Positions 1 through 10,249 of a stretch of 64,000 bases of DNA are shown in pieces (within the stretch, counting starts at the first letter, position 1; each line of letters starts with the position of its first letter). The stretch is from Strigamia acuminata. Taxonomy: Eukaryota > Arthropoda > Chilopoda > Geophilomorpha > Linotaeniidae. The DNA lies in assembly GCA_949358305.1 (NCBI GenBank), contig OX442314.1, positions 53,887,369-53,951,368 of the forward strand. The letters run 5' to 3'. The translations under genes were made by a program, and so were the position numbers. The notes under the pieces were generated by a model. That model did not search any database. It was given only the letters and a program-made list of their open reading frames with translations, and was not told the origin of the DNA.

Positions 1-3000
1 TCTGCTTAGTTGGTCTCTCCATTGGAAAGAGCTCGGGCCATCCGGTCGCGACATCCATGATTACTAAAATATATTTGTTTTTATTGGATGACGTGGGTTT
101 TGGGCCCATTAAATCCACGCTCCAGCAGTCGAAGGGTGCGAAGGGGCCGAGTGAGATTCTTTCGTAATTCTTGGGCGTCCTAGGTTTGCACGCTTGGCAT
201 CTGGGGCAGTGGTGAATGAAACGAACAATATCTCGGGTCATTTTGGGCCAAAAATAGAGTTGGTTCGCACGGTAGATTGTTCTGGCCACTCCAGAATGTC
301 CGGCGAGTGGGTGTCCGTGGACCATCCACAGAAACCTTGTTAGCAGACTCCTGGGTATAACGACTTTCATCGAAGTACCTGTCTCCGTCAGATCATCGCG
401 GAAATTCGGGTGGTGTTTTAGTAGAAGTCCATCCTCGATTAAGTACGTGGAGGCTTCTCTTTCGAATTCTTCGCGTTGGATTTCGTCGAAATTCTTGTCG
501 GGAAATTTTTTATCTGTGATGAAGTCTCGATAAGTTTTACAGAAGTCGTCTGTCATTTGGGCGGCTATTAATTCGTCCCTGGTGGGCGGCTTGCTGTTCG
601 TCCCCTTGCTTACGTGGGCGACGAATGCTCGAACGTACTTGTCGGAGATTCGAGGTTCTATCGTTAGCTCGTACTTTGGGTGAGCGTCCTTGACAGACTG
701 GTACGCTCGGAGCCAATAATTGTAATAATTTTGGTCTCCTGACTCGAGTTTCTCCTTGGGTAATTCGTTTAGCTTCTTAAATTCCCATTTTCGAACGGGG
801 TTCGGACAGTAGAAGAGGCGTGAGTCGTCCTCTCCGCAGTCGGTCTCGTCTTCGGGGTCTGAAGCTGGGGCTCGTGAGAGGGCGTCTGCCACGACGTTGA
901 ATTTTCCGGGTCGGTATTCAATGATTAAGTCACAAGCCATTAATTCTAGCTGCCAGCGAGCCATTCTTCCGGACGGTTCCTTCAACGCCATTAACCATTT
1001 TAGGGCTTCGTGGTCGGTTTGTACGTTGAACTTGGTAAATTCCAGGTATGGTCTGAATTTTCGGATTGCCCAGACAACGGCTAGACATTCTAACTCTGTC
1101 GCATTATAATTCTTTTCGGCTGCTTGTAATTTCCGGCTGATGAACATCGTCGGGACCTCTAATTCTACTCCGTCGATGTCATGCCTTTGAAGCAACGCAG
1201 CACCTAGGCCAATTCGACTGGCGTCGGTGTGAAGAGTGAATTCTCGATTAAGATCTGGTAGGGGAATCCGTTTTACATCGATCAACATTTGTTTTATTTT
1301 GTTAAACGATGTTTCGCAGTGGTCAGTCCACTCGAAATCTTTATCATTGCGTAACAGATCTGTGATGGGCGCCGCGACGTCTGCCAAATTTGGGAGCATC
1401 CGATTGAAGAAATTCACCATGCCCATGAAACGTTGGACTCCTTTTACATCTTCCGGGGCGGGGAACTGGCTAATGGCCTGGGTCTTTTTCGGGTCGATGG
1501 ATAGGCCACCTGTTCCGACTGTGTAACCTAGGAATGCCAATTCTTTGCGGCAAAATTTACTTTTCCCTGGATGGATGTTTAGTCCGGCCTTTGTGAGTCG
1601 CTCCATGACGTCATTCACATGCATCAAGTGGTCTGTAAAGGTCTGAGAGACTATTACTATGTCGTCAAGATAAGCCCACGCGTATTTGTGTAAGGCATCG
1701 CCGAGAACTTTTTCTATTAATTTTTGAAAGGTGGCGGGTGCGTTTACTAACCCGAAGGGCATTACATTAAACATCAGTCGACCCTGTGGTGCCCAAAAAG
1801 CTGTTTTCTCCTTATCCTCTTCCCGCAATTCAACCTGCCAGTAACCCTTGGACAAGTCCATGGTCGTGACCCAGTTAAATGGGGCGAGTTCTCGTAAAAT
1901 TGCTTCTATTGATGGCATTTGGATGGGGTCAATGACGGTTATGGCGTTTAAAGGTCTATAATCGATGCAGAGGCGCGGTTCGGAGCCTGGTCGCATGACG
2001 AGGACAATCCTCATTCCATACTCTCCGATGGCGTGCGACACGATCCCTTTTTCGAGCAACTCATTGCACATTGTTCTTACGATGTGTCTCTTCTGGGGAT
2101 TCATAGTCTTAAAAGGCACTCGTACCGGTTTGCCCGTAACCAATTCGATCTCGTGCATTACGTAACTTGTCTTCCCTGGATCCTTATTTAAGTTCTTCGA
2201 GTGCTTCTTGAGCATTTCCTCGAGGAGTTTCGTTTGTTCTTCTCCAAGATTGGCGTCTACTGCCAGATTATGTATTAAATTCTCCTCCTGGAGGATAGTA
2301 TTAAATGATTTAAAATTATAGTCTTGGATGAACTTTTTAATTTCGCCTCCTCCCCATTCCTCGTCGTCCTTAGCTTTGTCTAGGAGTTCCGAAGGTATTA
2401 TGGGTAGTCGTGGGTCCTCGTGGTTGTCGATGTAATTCCACGAACGTGTGACTGGGTTGGGCTGGATGTTCATCCGTTCCATCAAATCCATTCCTATCAG
2501 CAGGATTGTGTCTCGGGTTGGTAACACGATGAAGAAATGCTTAATCGTGCCTCCTTCCCATACGAAATCGGTTGATAACGTCCCCACTGCTCTAACTTCT
2601 CCCGCTGCCGTAAGAACTCGAATATTCTCGTTCATTCCCCGTAATTTTTTCTGTATTTTTTCTTCGAGTGATTCGAATAAGTCGGTGGAGATAAACGACT
2701 GATCCGCTCCCGAGTCGAGTAGTCCCATTAACACCTTTTTGCCGAAAGAGACCGGTATTTTAGCCAGTACGCTCTTCGCTTCTGTTGATAGGTTGCAACG
2801 AAGTATTCGCTTTTTAAGAGGATTGGCCCCTTGGTCAAGCGGTAAAGTCATGAAAGCGTTGGCTATGCCGTCTTCGTCTCTAATTTCGAATTTCCGTTTT
2901 TTGGTTGGAGTTGTGACTTCCTCGTTGGCAGCTTCCTCGAAAAATTCCAACAATTTTTTCATTTCTTTAATTTGTTTTTCCACTAGTGTAAGGTCCATCG

Positions 3001-3058
3001 TTTTTGAAGTTATCGCGAGCGGATGTGGAATTATTTTTGTTCCGCCCGCGAGTTCCAG
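1..3058 (-). CDS. pol: pol of element C (protease, RT, RNase H, integrase start), partial
   Basis: The frame is -1 relative to gag and is entered by frameshift at the AAAAAAC on 3064-3058; the first ATG in frame (2998) is probably not the start. Reading downward, the aspartic protease motif LLDSGADQSF lies near 2735-2705. The reverse transcriptase follows, with LCIDYRPLNA near 1970 and the catalytic AYLDD near 1670. RNase H has HTDASRIGLG near 1240 and a TELECLAVVWA block near 1100. The integrase zinc-binding HHCC region lies near 330-180, and the first catalytic core strand with VIMDVAT is near the edge. The reading frame is open to position 1. It supplies the enzymes for reverse transcription and integration of the element. 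Truncation is by the window, not by mutation. Confidence 0.92.
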   Translation of the reverse strand, partial: MELAGGTKIIPHPLAITSKTMDLTLVEKQIKEMKKLLEFFEEAANEEVTTPTKKRKFEIRDEDGIANAFMTLPLDQGANPLKKRILRCNLSTEAKSVLAKIPVSFGKKVLMGLLDSGADQSFISTDLFESLEEKIQKKLRGMNENIRVLTAAGEVRAVGTLSTDFVWEGGTIKHFFIVLPTRDTILLIGMDLMERMNIQPNPVTRSWNYIDNHEDPRLPIIPSELLDKAKDDEEWGGGEIKKFIQDYNFKSFNTILQEENLIHNLAVDANLGEEQTKLLEEMLKKHSKNLNKDPGKTSYVMHEIELVTGKPVRVPFKTMNPQKRHIVRTMCNELLEKGIVSHAIGEYGMRIVLVMRPGSEPRLCIDYRPLNAITVIDPIQMPSIEAILRELAPFNWVTTMDLSKGYWQVELREEDKEKTAFWAPQGRLMFNVMPFGLVNAPATFQKLIEKVLGDALHKYAWAYLDDIVIVSQTFTDHLMHVNDVMERLTKAGLNIHPGKSKFCRKELAFLGYTVGTGGLSIDPKKTQAISQFPAPEDVKGVQRFMGMVNFFNRMLPNLADVAAPITDLLRNDKDFEWTDHCETSFNKIKQMLIDVKRIPLPDLNREFTLHTDASRIGLGAALLQRHDIDGVELEVPTMFISRKLQAAEKNYNATELECLAVVWAIRKFRPYLEFTKFNVQTDHEALKWLMALKEPSGRMARWQLELMACDLIIEYRPGKFNVVADALSRAPASDPEDETDCGEDDSRLFYCPNPVRKWEFKKLNELPKEKLESGDQNYYNYWLRAYQSVKDAHPKYELTIEPRISDKYVRAFVAHVSKGTNSKPPTRDELIAAQMTDDFCKTYRDFITDKKFPDKNFDEIQREEFEREASTYLIEDGLLLKHHPNFRDDLTETGTSMKVVIPRSLLTRFLWMVHGHPLAGHSGVARTIYRANQLYFWPKMTRDIVRFIHHCPRCQACKPRTPKNYERISLGPFAPFDCWSVDLMGPKPTSSNKNKYILVIMDVATGWPELFPMERPTKQ

Positions 3059-3064
3059 TTTTTT
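3013..3064 (-). promoter_or_regulatory. -1 ribosomal frameshift signal, gag to pol, element C
   Basis: On the minus strand A_AAA_AAC (3064-3058) sits in the gag frame as TCA AAA AAC. A 6-nt spacer (3057-3052) follows, then an 11-bp stem: TCGCGGGCGGA (3051-3041) against TCCGCTCGCGA (3023-3013), with one G-U pair. The gag stop (3033-3031) lies in the loop. After a -1 slip the frame is open into pol. Elements A and B have the same layout with a different, compensating stem sequence. Confidence 0.85.
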
Positions 3065-5910
3065 GACATACTGTCGAATTTGGCGGTGAGTTCCTTCAAG
3101 ACTTTTTCTTGCTCCTTAGCGAGCAATCTCACTAGCTCTTCTCTCTCTGCGGCCTTGTCGTCGGCTTTTTTCTTTGCCAATTTCGGGCAGGTCTGACGCC
3201 AGTGGCCGTCCTCGTTGCAGAAATTACAAGGGCTTTTCTTCTTTCCCTCCCGCACAAAAGGTTTTTTGGGGTAGTCTTTCTTCTCAGAAGTCGCCTCTGT
3301 TTTCGGGTTGTGATGCTCCGATTTTCTGGACTTCATCTGAGGTCGGTAGCTGGGTGCCAGTTCCTTCCCCATGTTTGCATGTACAACTTCGTTGATACCT
3401 TCGTCGACCTCATCGCTTTCCGAGAATTGCTCAGAATCTTCGCTTATTTCGTCTTCCGACTTTTCCTCGGCGGCGTTAGTTTGCGTGCGATAGGCCTTAT
3501 TTGGAGGTGGTAACGGGTTGGAAGCTTGTTGGTTTTTCTTTGAGGGGAGTGGCTCTATACTTCCGTTTAGATAATTTCGCGATTGGAGCAGCTTAGTGGA
3601 GTCTATGCTGCGTTCCTGTATTCGTTGCTGTCGAGCCACTCCTAGAGCTCGTTCTTCTTTTGTCAGATTTTCGTTATACCGAGCATTTACTTCGGTGTGT
3701 TTTTTCTCGACGAAAGCGAGGATGGCTTTGAAATTATCCCCTTTAGGAGCGTTCATTTCTCGTAGGACTTTGGTTGCGGTTTCGTTTAGTCCTTGTTCGA
3801 AGAGAGCTTTCTGAGCGTGTTGGTCAAATGGTTTGTCCATTTCACGGAACAGGCTGTCGGCTCGTTGTACGTACTCCCTCAGAGTTTCCCCGGGAGCTTG
3901 CTTCATAGAGCTTACTCTTTTCTGGATTTCTTGGCTCGTCTCGCCATATTGATTGTGGAACTTTATGACGAAGTCTTCCCAGTTTCGGGGTTGGACATCA
4001 GCGTACCAGTTTCGGGCCCGGTTTATCAGCATTTCTGGTATTCCGCGTGCAACCATTTCGTCGGGTTCCGCTCCTAAACGATTAATCGTCAGGGCGACTT
4101 CGTCCAAAAACAAGTTGCCAGCGTTCCAGGATCCGTCGAACTTAATTAGTCTCAGGGTCGTCCACTTGATGTTGTTATCCTTGCGAGAATACAGCCATCG
4201 GTCCGCGGAGTAACGTTTCAACAATCCTTCGCTTCGATCGTCTTCCTCGGTCTCTTGGCCACGGCTCTGTTGAAGTTTTTGGTCCATGGCTTGAAGGAGT
4301 TCGTCTTTCATCGTCCGTAGTTGGTTGCTTAGCGAGTCAGTCTCACTAGGCAGCGGTGATGATCGTGGATTGTCGGAAGGGAGGCTTGGGTAATGCGTAC
4401 CGTTGCCTGTCAGTCCGAATTGCTTGTGTTGGAACGACGTTTGTCCTGATGATCCCGCGGCGTTCGGATTATTCGTGAGGTCTTGCGCTACCGTTGAGTT
4501 ATCGGGGTTCGATTTTTCCGGAGCGGAGGTTCGGCTCAACTTTGTTCCGGGCGGTATCAGATCGCCCAGTCGGGTCCCCGTGAGGCCTTCGTTCGTTTTT
4601 TTGATAAAAACATAGGAGTCTCTTCCAGCATATGCTTCGGCGGCGTGCTTCTTTTCGAGGTGATTTTTAACTGCGTTAATCTCCTCGAGCGTCGGCATGG
4701 CCAGTTTATTTCGACCTGCTTCGTTGCGTATCTGGTTCTTCTGATTTATACATCTGATTAGTTCGGCGTTAGGGTCGCCTGGGTTGGTATTACTGGTTTG
4801 GCCAGTTTTCATTGCAAATGAGTTTTTTATTGCCCATGATTGCGCGCCCTGATTATTCCTCCTATCCTGTATAAACGCCTCGTATAGTTCTCCTTTGACT
4901 TCGTCCGATTCGTTCAAGATGCTATCTAGTCCGTTGACTCGGATACTGCCGTGAGATGCTTGAGAGTCGATACTTTCACTGTCTGACGTTGCTTCGCCGC
5001 CGGTCTCGGACTGCTGTCGATCCGCTCCGACCCGACGTCGTTTCTCCCCGCGTCTGGCCGTGTTTTCTGCCGATCTTTTTTCAGTCCTCTGATTTACCAG
5101 GTCGATTACTCGGCTTAGTTCTGCGTAAGGATCCTTGTCCTGATCGATCTCGATGCCGTGTGCGCAGGCCACTCGAGTTACTTCTATTGCTTTGGCTACC
5201 AGCTCCTTAGCTGTGTGAGACCGTTCTGGGGAGCTCTGTACGGAGTTTGGCTCCGAATGCTGGCTTAACCCGTTGCTTGGTGGCCGGATCTGGTAGTCCT
5301 TTGCCATTTCTCGTTCGATTATTTTTTGCTTCGCGAGCAATTCTCGAGCCAGCTCGCGCTCCATTGCCATTTGCTTTTCTTGGCTTTCACGGGCGGCCGC
5401 CATCTGCTTAGCTTGACGTTCTTGTGCCAAGCTCTGTTCCATGGCAGCTAATTTCTCGCGATGCTCTCTGGCTAAATCTTCCATCAATTCGTTTTTCTTC
5501 TTTTCCAACGCGGCTGTTCTCGCTTGGTCGGCTCGGGTAGCCTCGTTGATAATTGCGGCGCCTGTACTTGCCGCTTTATTTAGAAGAGTCATTAGATCCA
5601 TTTCACTGGGATCCTTTTCGACTGGTCTGGGGCTTTTCAATCCGAATCGAGGGTTTTCGAACGATTTATTTAGTCTGTTTTCTTCGTGAGAGCTTCCTGA
5701 TCCTTCGAATTCGCCTCCCGTGAACGGAAGTTGTCTTGCAAGGGGAAGGCCTTCACTTGATGATTCCGTTGAAACTTCAGTCGAGTTAGTCTCGACTTCT
5801 GGCTCCACGTGGTTCGCTTCTTCCGCTTTTTGGCGTTCGATTTCTTCGGCTTCCTTTCTCTCTTTTTCGTCGTTACGCCTTTTTCTGTCTTCTGCGGTAG
5901 TTTTCGTCAT
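3031..5910 (-). CDS. gag: gag of element C (959 aa)
   Basis: Structural capsid/nucleocapsid precursor that would form the cytoplasmic particle. The ATG at 5910 is the first in frame and lies about 75 nt after the primer-binding site, the same spacing as in element A. Residues about 100-210 are a charged Glu/Arg/Lys/Gln-rich coiled coil. Residues about 575-690 are a Retrotrans_gag-type capsid domain (KFDGSWNAGN, NRARNWYADV). A single CCHC zinc knuckle, CNFCNEDGHWRQTC, begins at residue 895. A Ser/Glu-rich acidic stretch precedes the knuckle. It is longer than typical gypsy gags because of the N-terminal extension, a trait shared with A and B. The last codons contain the frameshift site. Confidence 0.93.
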   Translation of the reverse strand: MTKTTAEDRKRRNDEKERKEAEEIERQKAEEANHVEPEVETNSTEVSTESSSEGLPLARQLPFTGGEFEGSGSSHEENRLNKSFENPRFGLKSPRPVEKDPSEMDLMTLLNKAASTGAAIINEATRADQARTAALEKKKNELMEDLAREHREKLAAMEQSLAQERQAKQMAAARESQEKQMAMERELARELLAKQKIIEREMAKDYQIRPPSNGLSQHSEPNSVQSSPERSHTAKELVAKAIEVTRVACAHGIEIDQDKDPYAELSRVIDLVNQRTEKRSAENTARRGEKRRRVGADRQQSETGGEATSDSESIDSQASHGSIRVNGLDSILNESDEVKGELYEAFIQDRRNNQGAQSWAIKNSFAMKTGQTSNTNPGDPNAELIRCINQKNQIRNEAGRNKLAMPTLEEINAVKNHLEKKHAAEAYAGRDSYVFIKKTNEGLTGTRLGDLIPPGTKLSRTSAPEKSNPDNSTVAQDLTNNPNAAGSSGQTSFQHKQFGLTGNGTHYPSLPSDNPRSSPLPSETDSLSNQLRTMKDELLQAMDQKLQQSRGQETEEDDRSEGLLKRYSADRWLYSRKDNNIKWTTLRLIKFDGSWNAGNLFLDEVALTINRLGAEPDEMVARGIPEMLINRARNWYADVQPRNWEDFVIKFHNQYGETSQEIQKRVSSMKQAPGETLREYVQRADSLFREMDKPFDQHAQKALFEQGLNETATKVLREMNAPKGDNFKAILAFVEKKHTEVNARYNENLTKEERALGVARQQRIQERSIDSTKLLQSRNYLNGSIEPLPSKKNQQASNPLPPPNKAYRTQTNAAEEKSEDEISEDSEQFSESDEVDEGINEVVHANMGKELAPSYRPQMKSRKSEHHNPKTEATSEKKDYPKKPFVREGKKKSPCNFCNEDGHWRQTCPKLAKKKADDKAAEREELVRLLAKEQEKVLKELTAKFDSMSKNWNSRAEQK

Positions 5911-5984
5911 TTTCTTGCGATATAATGATCGGTCGAAAGATCCCGGTTATTATTTAAAGTTTTGTCGTAAGGTTAGCAAATTCT

Positions 5985-6002
5985 ATCCCGGACAGACCCC
6001 CA
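5985..6002 (-). other. primer-binding site, tRNA-Pro-like, element C
   Basis: On the minus strand the sequence is TGGGGGTCTGTCCGGGAT, starting 2 nt (CG) after the LTR. It matches the 3' end of tRNA-Pro (the MLV-type site TGGGGGCTCGTCCGGGAT) except at three central bases. Element A has the identical sequence. Confidence 0.75.
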
Positions 6003-6004
6003 CG

Positions 6005-6633
6005 TGTCGTGATTCGACTTTGTGGTTAAAGATAATAAATAATACACTCGGGAATACAATATACTTCAAATACTGCTTTATTAAAACACGCTTACTAATA
6101 CAAATATAAGTTAAGATGTTTCCTGTGGTGGTCCTCGGATTCGGCTGCGAATACGAGTTGCCGCTAAACAATGGCGGATCCAATTGTTTAGTCCTACGCG
6201 TGGTCTGTGTTTGTTGTCTAGGGTATTTCCACGTGTTATTATGAACACGCGAGAATTCGCTTTCTCGTGCGAATTAAACGAATATCGTTCGGATATTTAT
6301 TCTAGCGTAGTTTGGCTACGCCAAATAAATGTGGCTGTTGTACAGTTGAATGGTCAGCGGGCACCGGTCCTCGATCAATCCGTGAAACGGCCTGAAAGGT
6401 GAGGTAAATGGTGCTCTTGCTGAGATTGGTAACTGTAGTATCGTTTCCGGTCAAGCGTTGGCGTTATATATTAACCGGAAATGACGTCATATGCAAATCA
6501 TTGTGATTATGCAGGCTCGCAGAAACGAGAGACTAGCCAGTCTAGTCACCGTTCCTGGCGCACTCTAGTGTCAAGAATTAATAATGAGATAATTACCACT
6601 AATTATATCTTCTGGTGATGCCGAATCACCACA
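6005..6633 (-). repeat. 5' LTR of element C (629 bp)
   Basis: Minus-strand LTR beginning TGTGGTGATTCGG (6633) and ending CGACA (6005), next to the primer-binding site. The start resembles the element A LTR (TGTGGTGACCC). A TATA-like stretch is at 6464-6472 and a polyadenylation signal AATAAA (TTTATT on plus) at 6082-6077. The outer boundary rests on similarity to A and on TG...CA ends, because the partner LTR is outside the window. Confidence 0.75.
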
Positions 6634-7310
6634 TACTTATTAATCTTATCATATTTATAAGTGGCCAATTGGAAAATAGCCGATATCAGCGAATAATCCC
6701 CTCATTACAAATTTGAACCAAGATCACATCCAAATCAAACCAATTCAGATTTTTATAACTTTATTCATGCAGAATTGATTGACATAATTACTTAATTGTA
6801 ATTATATCCACAATCAATAAATGTTAAATGTATTGGTAACTCACTTTATTTTATCCTCTAATACACAGTTCATTTTTACGTCTTGTTAAACTTATCTCAA
6901 TTTATTGGAAGTTGGACTAGTTTTTTCTCGACCAAGTATACTTGCGCCGAAAGGTCAGCGTTACAAATTTAGTACAAGAATTTGTATCAAGATGACATTA
7001 GGTGCATTCAAAGTTAAAATCCCAATTTGATTTATCATAATCTGAATTATCAATAATTCATGTAAGTCATTTGGCTAAACTCCATACAAAGTAATGTAAG
7101 TCTTACTTCATATAAATCTGAATAATTAGAAATCATAGAAACAATATACCGTATATGCGCAAGAATGTTTTCGTATTAAACCAAAGTGATATGTAACTAT
7201 GGAAATAAAAAGGAACGATTCCATTCCAAATAACCGTACGGGGATGAAAACATAACAGAGTCGTAATCAATTCATTTAAAAGACATATCAATTTATTTGA
7301 TATAAACACT
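6634..7310. other. AT-rich DNA, no gene seen
   Basis: About 680 bp of AT-rich sequence between the element C LTR and the minisatellite. I see no convincing reading frame, RNA gene or transposon end. Confidence 0.5.
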
Positions 7311-7680
7311 ACAATTAAAGTAAGTTAATTTTTTTGTGAATATATTAAAGTAAGTTTATTTTTTTGTGAATATATTAAAGTAAGTTTATTTTTTTGTGAA
7401 TATATTAAAGTAAGTTTATTTTTTTGTGAATATATTAAAGTAAGTTTATTTTTTTGTGAATATATTAAAGTAAGTTTATTTTTTTGTGAATATATTAAAG
7501 TAAGTTTATTTTTTTGTGAATATATTAAAGTAAGTTTATTTTTTTGTGAATATATTAAAGTAAGTTTATTTTTTTGTGAATATATTAAAGTAAGTTTATT
7601 TTTTTGTGAATATATTAAAGTAAGTTTATTTTTTTGTGAATATATTAAAGTAAGTTTATTTTTTTGTGAATATATTAAAT
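7311..7680. repeat. 30-bp minisatellite, about 12 copies
   Basis: The unit taagtttatttttttgtgaa plus tatattaaag is repeated about 12 times with almost no variation; only the first unit shows a clear change (gttaat for gtttat). Because 30 is divisible by 3, one minus-strand frame is open throughout (10-residue repeat IYSQKNKLTL), but this is a by-product of the repeat. The near-identity of units suggests recent expansion or homogenisation. Confidence 0.95.
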
Positions 7681-7899
7681 GAATATTTTTCAAATAAATG
7701 AATGTTTTTTCGGTAAATATCAAAAAATATATTAGTGTTATTTAGTGAATATTTTTTTTTTAAAATGCATGCTTTTTAACAGATTTTAAAACATATTTTT
7801 TTGTACGGTATGTAAAAATTGATAAAATAAATCATTAAAAACTAAGTAAAAATCATGAAAAACTTTTGACAAAAAAAATCCGGGTCGGGTCGCCCGTAA
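7681..7899. other. AT-rich DNA, no gene seen
   Basis: Degenerating edge of the minisatellite followed by AT-rich sequence. Nothing recognisable. Confidence 0.45.
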
Positions 7900-8068
7900 A
7901 ATGTAATTCTGTCGTAAATTGTCTTTTTAATTTTGTCAAGTCAATTACTTTAAATTAAAACAAAAATTTACAACCTTTGTAAATGTGACTTTACAAAGCT
8001 AAAAGTTCAAATTTACATTAACATTCAAGCAATTAAAAGATATGTATAGCCACATTTTTTTTCCACTG
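7900..8068 (-). mobile_element. solo end of a CACTA-like DNA transposon
   Basis: On the minus strand this resembles the left end of the element at 30786-31797. It starts CAGTGGAAAAAAAATGTGGC and keeps the blocks taatgtaaatttgaac, ctttgtaaagtcacatttac and gtaaatttttgttt in order. Only one end is present, so it is a fragment. The inner boundary is approximate. Confidence 0.5.
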
Positions 8069-8412
8069 ACTCACACCGAAACAACCATGGATGGGCGCAA
8101 AAACTCATCATTGAAAATCAACTGCTGAATTAACCAGAAAGTGAATAACGGTAAACATCATATCACAATAAGAATAAAAAAGTCTTCAATTGACGAAAAT
8201 GCTCAATTTCTCTATACTTTCACATGTTCTTACCTTCCCAAACTCGCCAAAATCTTCGCTCCTCAAGCTATCTTGATCGCACTCTTGCACTTTGAATCAA
8301 GGTCAATTTAATTTAAAAGATTTTTTGGGGCCCTTTAGCCTCCTCCTTCCTCGTAATTTGTAATTCTTGTCAGTATCCAGCTGCAAGGTAAAAAAAAAAA
8401 ACCAAAACAACC
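8069..8412. other. no gene seen
   Basis: AT-rich stretch between two transposon remnants. No coding signal recognised. Confidence 0.4.
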
Positions 8413-8420
8413 CAATAAAG

Positions 8421-8713
8421 CAGGGGTTCCCAAACTTTTTAGCGTCGCGCCTCACTTTTTAAGCAAGGCCGTCTTCTGCGCCTCACTTCATCTACCAGTG
8501 CATTAAATTTTTAAAAAAATATACTACTAAAAAGAAAAAAGAAATTTTTATATAATTTTGCATAAAACTTTGTATAATTTTTTATATAATTTTATATAAT
8601 TTTGGTTAAAAATTTACAAAAGTTTGCAAAATAAGCTTTTTTTATTTAGACGTGTATATGATGGGTGCGCCCCACCAATAATCAGCTCGTGCCTTACCGT
8701 TTGGGAAACCCTG
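8421..8713. mobile_element. hAT-type MITE (293 bp) with 8-bp TSD
   Basis: Terminal inverted repeats CAGGGGTTCCCAAAC (8421-8435) and GTTTGGGAAACCCTG (8699-8713) are flanked by a perfect 8-bp duplication CAATAAAG (8413-8420 and 8714-8721). The end sequence and 8-bp duplication are hallmarks of hAT transposons. The interior is AT-rich and non-coding, so it depends on a transposase encoded elsewhere. Confidence 0.93.
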
Positions 8714-8721
8714 CAATAAAG

Positions 8722-9105
8722 TATTGTTTTTTGACACAAATAATAATTATAATAATTACCCTAGTAACTTAAAATTATAATTTCATACACAAAATCCACC
8801 ACATTCGTTTACACAGAGAATTGTTGTTTTACAGGCGAGTTTATACTTCTTACCGCTAAGAGTTGTATTTATGTGAAAATTGTTCAAGAAGTTATGCGCA
8901 TGTCAATTAATCAAGTTCTTAAATTCTAGTGGCACAAGGCCTCAAAAGTTAATAAAATGTGGGATTCAAGCAATATGTGCATTTATAAAGTCATTTAAAT
9001 TTGTTTCTAGTTTTTAAACAAGTCTAAATGTAAAATTTAACGTGTAAAATTTAAATTTAAGAAATAAAAACAAGCTGCCAGACGACTGAATACGGGCAAC
9101 AACAC
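8722..9105. other. no gene seen
   Basis: AT-rich sequence between the hAT MITE and the left copy of the 940-bp direct repeat. Nothing recognised. Confidence 0.4.
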
Positions 9106-10046
9106 AACAAATACAAATAAAGCAGCTAACTATTAAATTTGCGAGTGAAAACTCGTTTCTATTTTCTCTCTTCCAACAAACCGCGAACGTGGAATCCATG
9201 TGAAAATCCCACAAAAAAGGTGTGTACAAATCCGTCAATGTCCAAATAAATGGTCGATTTGGCGTCTTGGTTCCAATTTGTTCGTCAGTCAAAAAGTGTC
9301 TCCTTTTCGGGGTGAATACAGTGAATTTTCAGTTGTGAAGTAAAAAACTAACCTTGTTAAGAGGTAAAATCATGTACTGGTTTATTCTATTCAAAAACAC
9401 GGTTATATTGGGAAAGGGGAGGAAAAATACTGAAATAAGGCAACAAAGGCAGGAAAAAGGGTGAAACAAACACACAATGAAAACGTCACCCCATGTTGCG
9501 AGACGATGATGACGATTGTGACCTCGCTCAACGGTTTGCATCGACATCGATGAACCGTTGAGGGGTCTGAATTGGCGTCTGTAGGCAGAATGATTTTTTC
9601 CTTCTCATTTTTTCATTGCTTGAGGTGAAATTCTACATCAATGCCGTCACACAAATTGAGTTAATTTAGGCTTGATCACGGAAAAGTAAATTTGTCATAT
9701 CGGAGTTATGCACTGGTTTTTGTCCATTAGATAAAGTTTTAGAGCCGAGATGAATAATTCATGGCTTCAATTATTTCAATAATGATTCCAATAAATTTCA
9801 AAAATTTGAAAATTACAAAAATTTCAAAATTTCAAAAGTTTCAAAATTTCAAATTTCAATATTATCTAGGCGTATTTATAAGATTTGAACTCTCATTTCT
9901 ATCACAAAAATCACGTTTCTTAATGAAATAAGTTAACATCTGTACTTACAATTTGACAAAATTGCTGGTGTTTGGCTTGATAGACTCAAGTGGATGATGG
10001 GTTGTGATGAATGAAATATAAAACCAAAATCTTAAATGCTTTTTGT
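9106..10046. repeat. direct repeat X, left copy (941 bp)
   Basis: Nearly the same as 15294-16226 over its full length, differing by scattered substitutions and small indels. Shared landmarks include a 36-bp near-palindrome around 9527-9562 (CTCAACGGTT ... AACCGTTGAG). On the minus strand a possible splice donor follows AATTTGTCAAATT (GTAAGTAC, near 9950). It has no TG...CA ends and no primer site follows it, so it is not the LTR of the enclosed element. Its right end coincides with the start of that element's LTR. It may be a piece of host gene or an unclassified repeat. Confidence 0.8.
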
Positions 10047-10249
10047 GTTAGATTCTGATGTTAAATTGGTTGTTAAGTGCAATATCATGGTTGTAACAAT
10101 ATGCCATGGCTGGTAATTGTTTGTAAACCAGCCATGGCAACACTTGCATTCTGGAATTCAGTCGTGAGCGACAGTGCAATAAATGAAGGAGTTGAGTGCA
10201 TTCTTCTTATCCAAATCTAGAGTTGTGCATTATTCATAAGGATTTATCA
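10046..10249 (+). repeat. candidate 5' LTR (about 204 bp)
   Basis: Starts TGTTAGATTCTG at the end of repeat X and ends GGATTTATCA. The next base is g, followed by TGGTATCCACGATAATAG, a TGG-initial primer-site candidate whose tRNA I could not assign. An AATAAA lies near 10181. An inner hairpin CCATGGCTGGT...ACCAGCCATGG is at about 10105-10138. There is no second copy in the window to confirm the ends. Confidence 0.5.

Larger units (their letters stand above)
1..6633 (-). mobile_element. Ty3/gypsy LTR retrotransposon C, 5' part (runs off left edge)
   Basis: Read on the minus strand this is 5' LTR (6633-6005), primer-binding site, gag (5910-3031) and pol (3058 to the left edge). Pol is cut by the window inside the integrase core, so the 3' half, any third gene and the 3' LTR are not visible. 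Gag and pol resemble elements A (17104-29969) and B (42952-56440) throughout, so the three form one family with C the most divergent. No stop codon was seen in the pol frame, so the visible part looks intact. Confidence 0.93.

Noticed and set aside
897-3089. Plus-strand frames opposite pol and gag of element C
   Set aside because: They overlap strongly supported minus-strand enzyme domains and have no family resemblance.
7311-7680. CRISPR-like array or a real 132-codon gene
   Set aside because: Units are directly adjacent without spacers and the sequence is eukaryotic; the open frame follows from the 30-bp period.
9106-10046. Repeat X as the LTR of the enclosed gypsy element
   Set aside because: No TG...CA ends, no primer site after it and no target duplication; a better LTR candidate starts where X ends.
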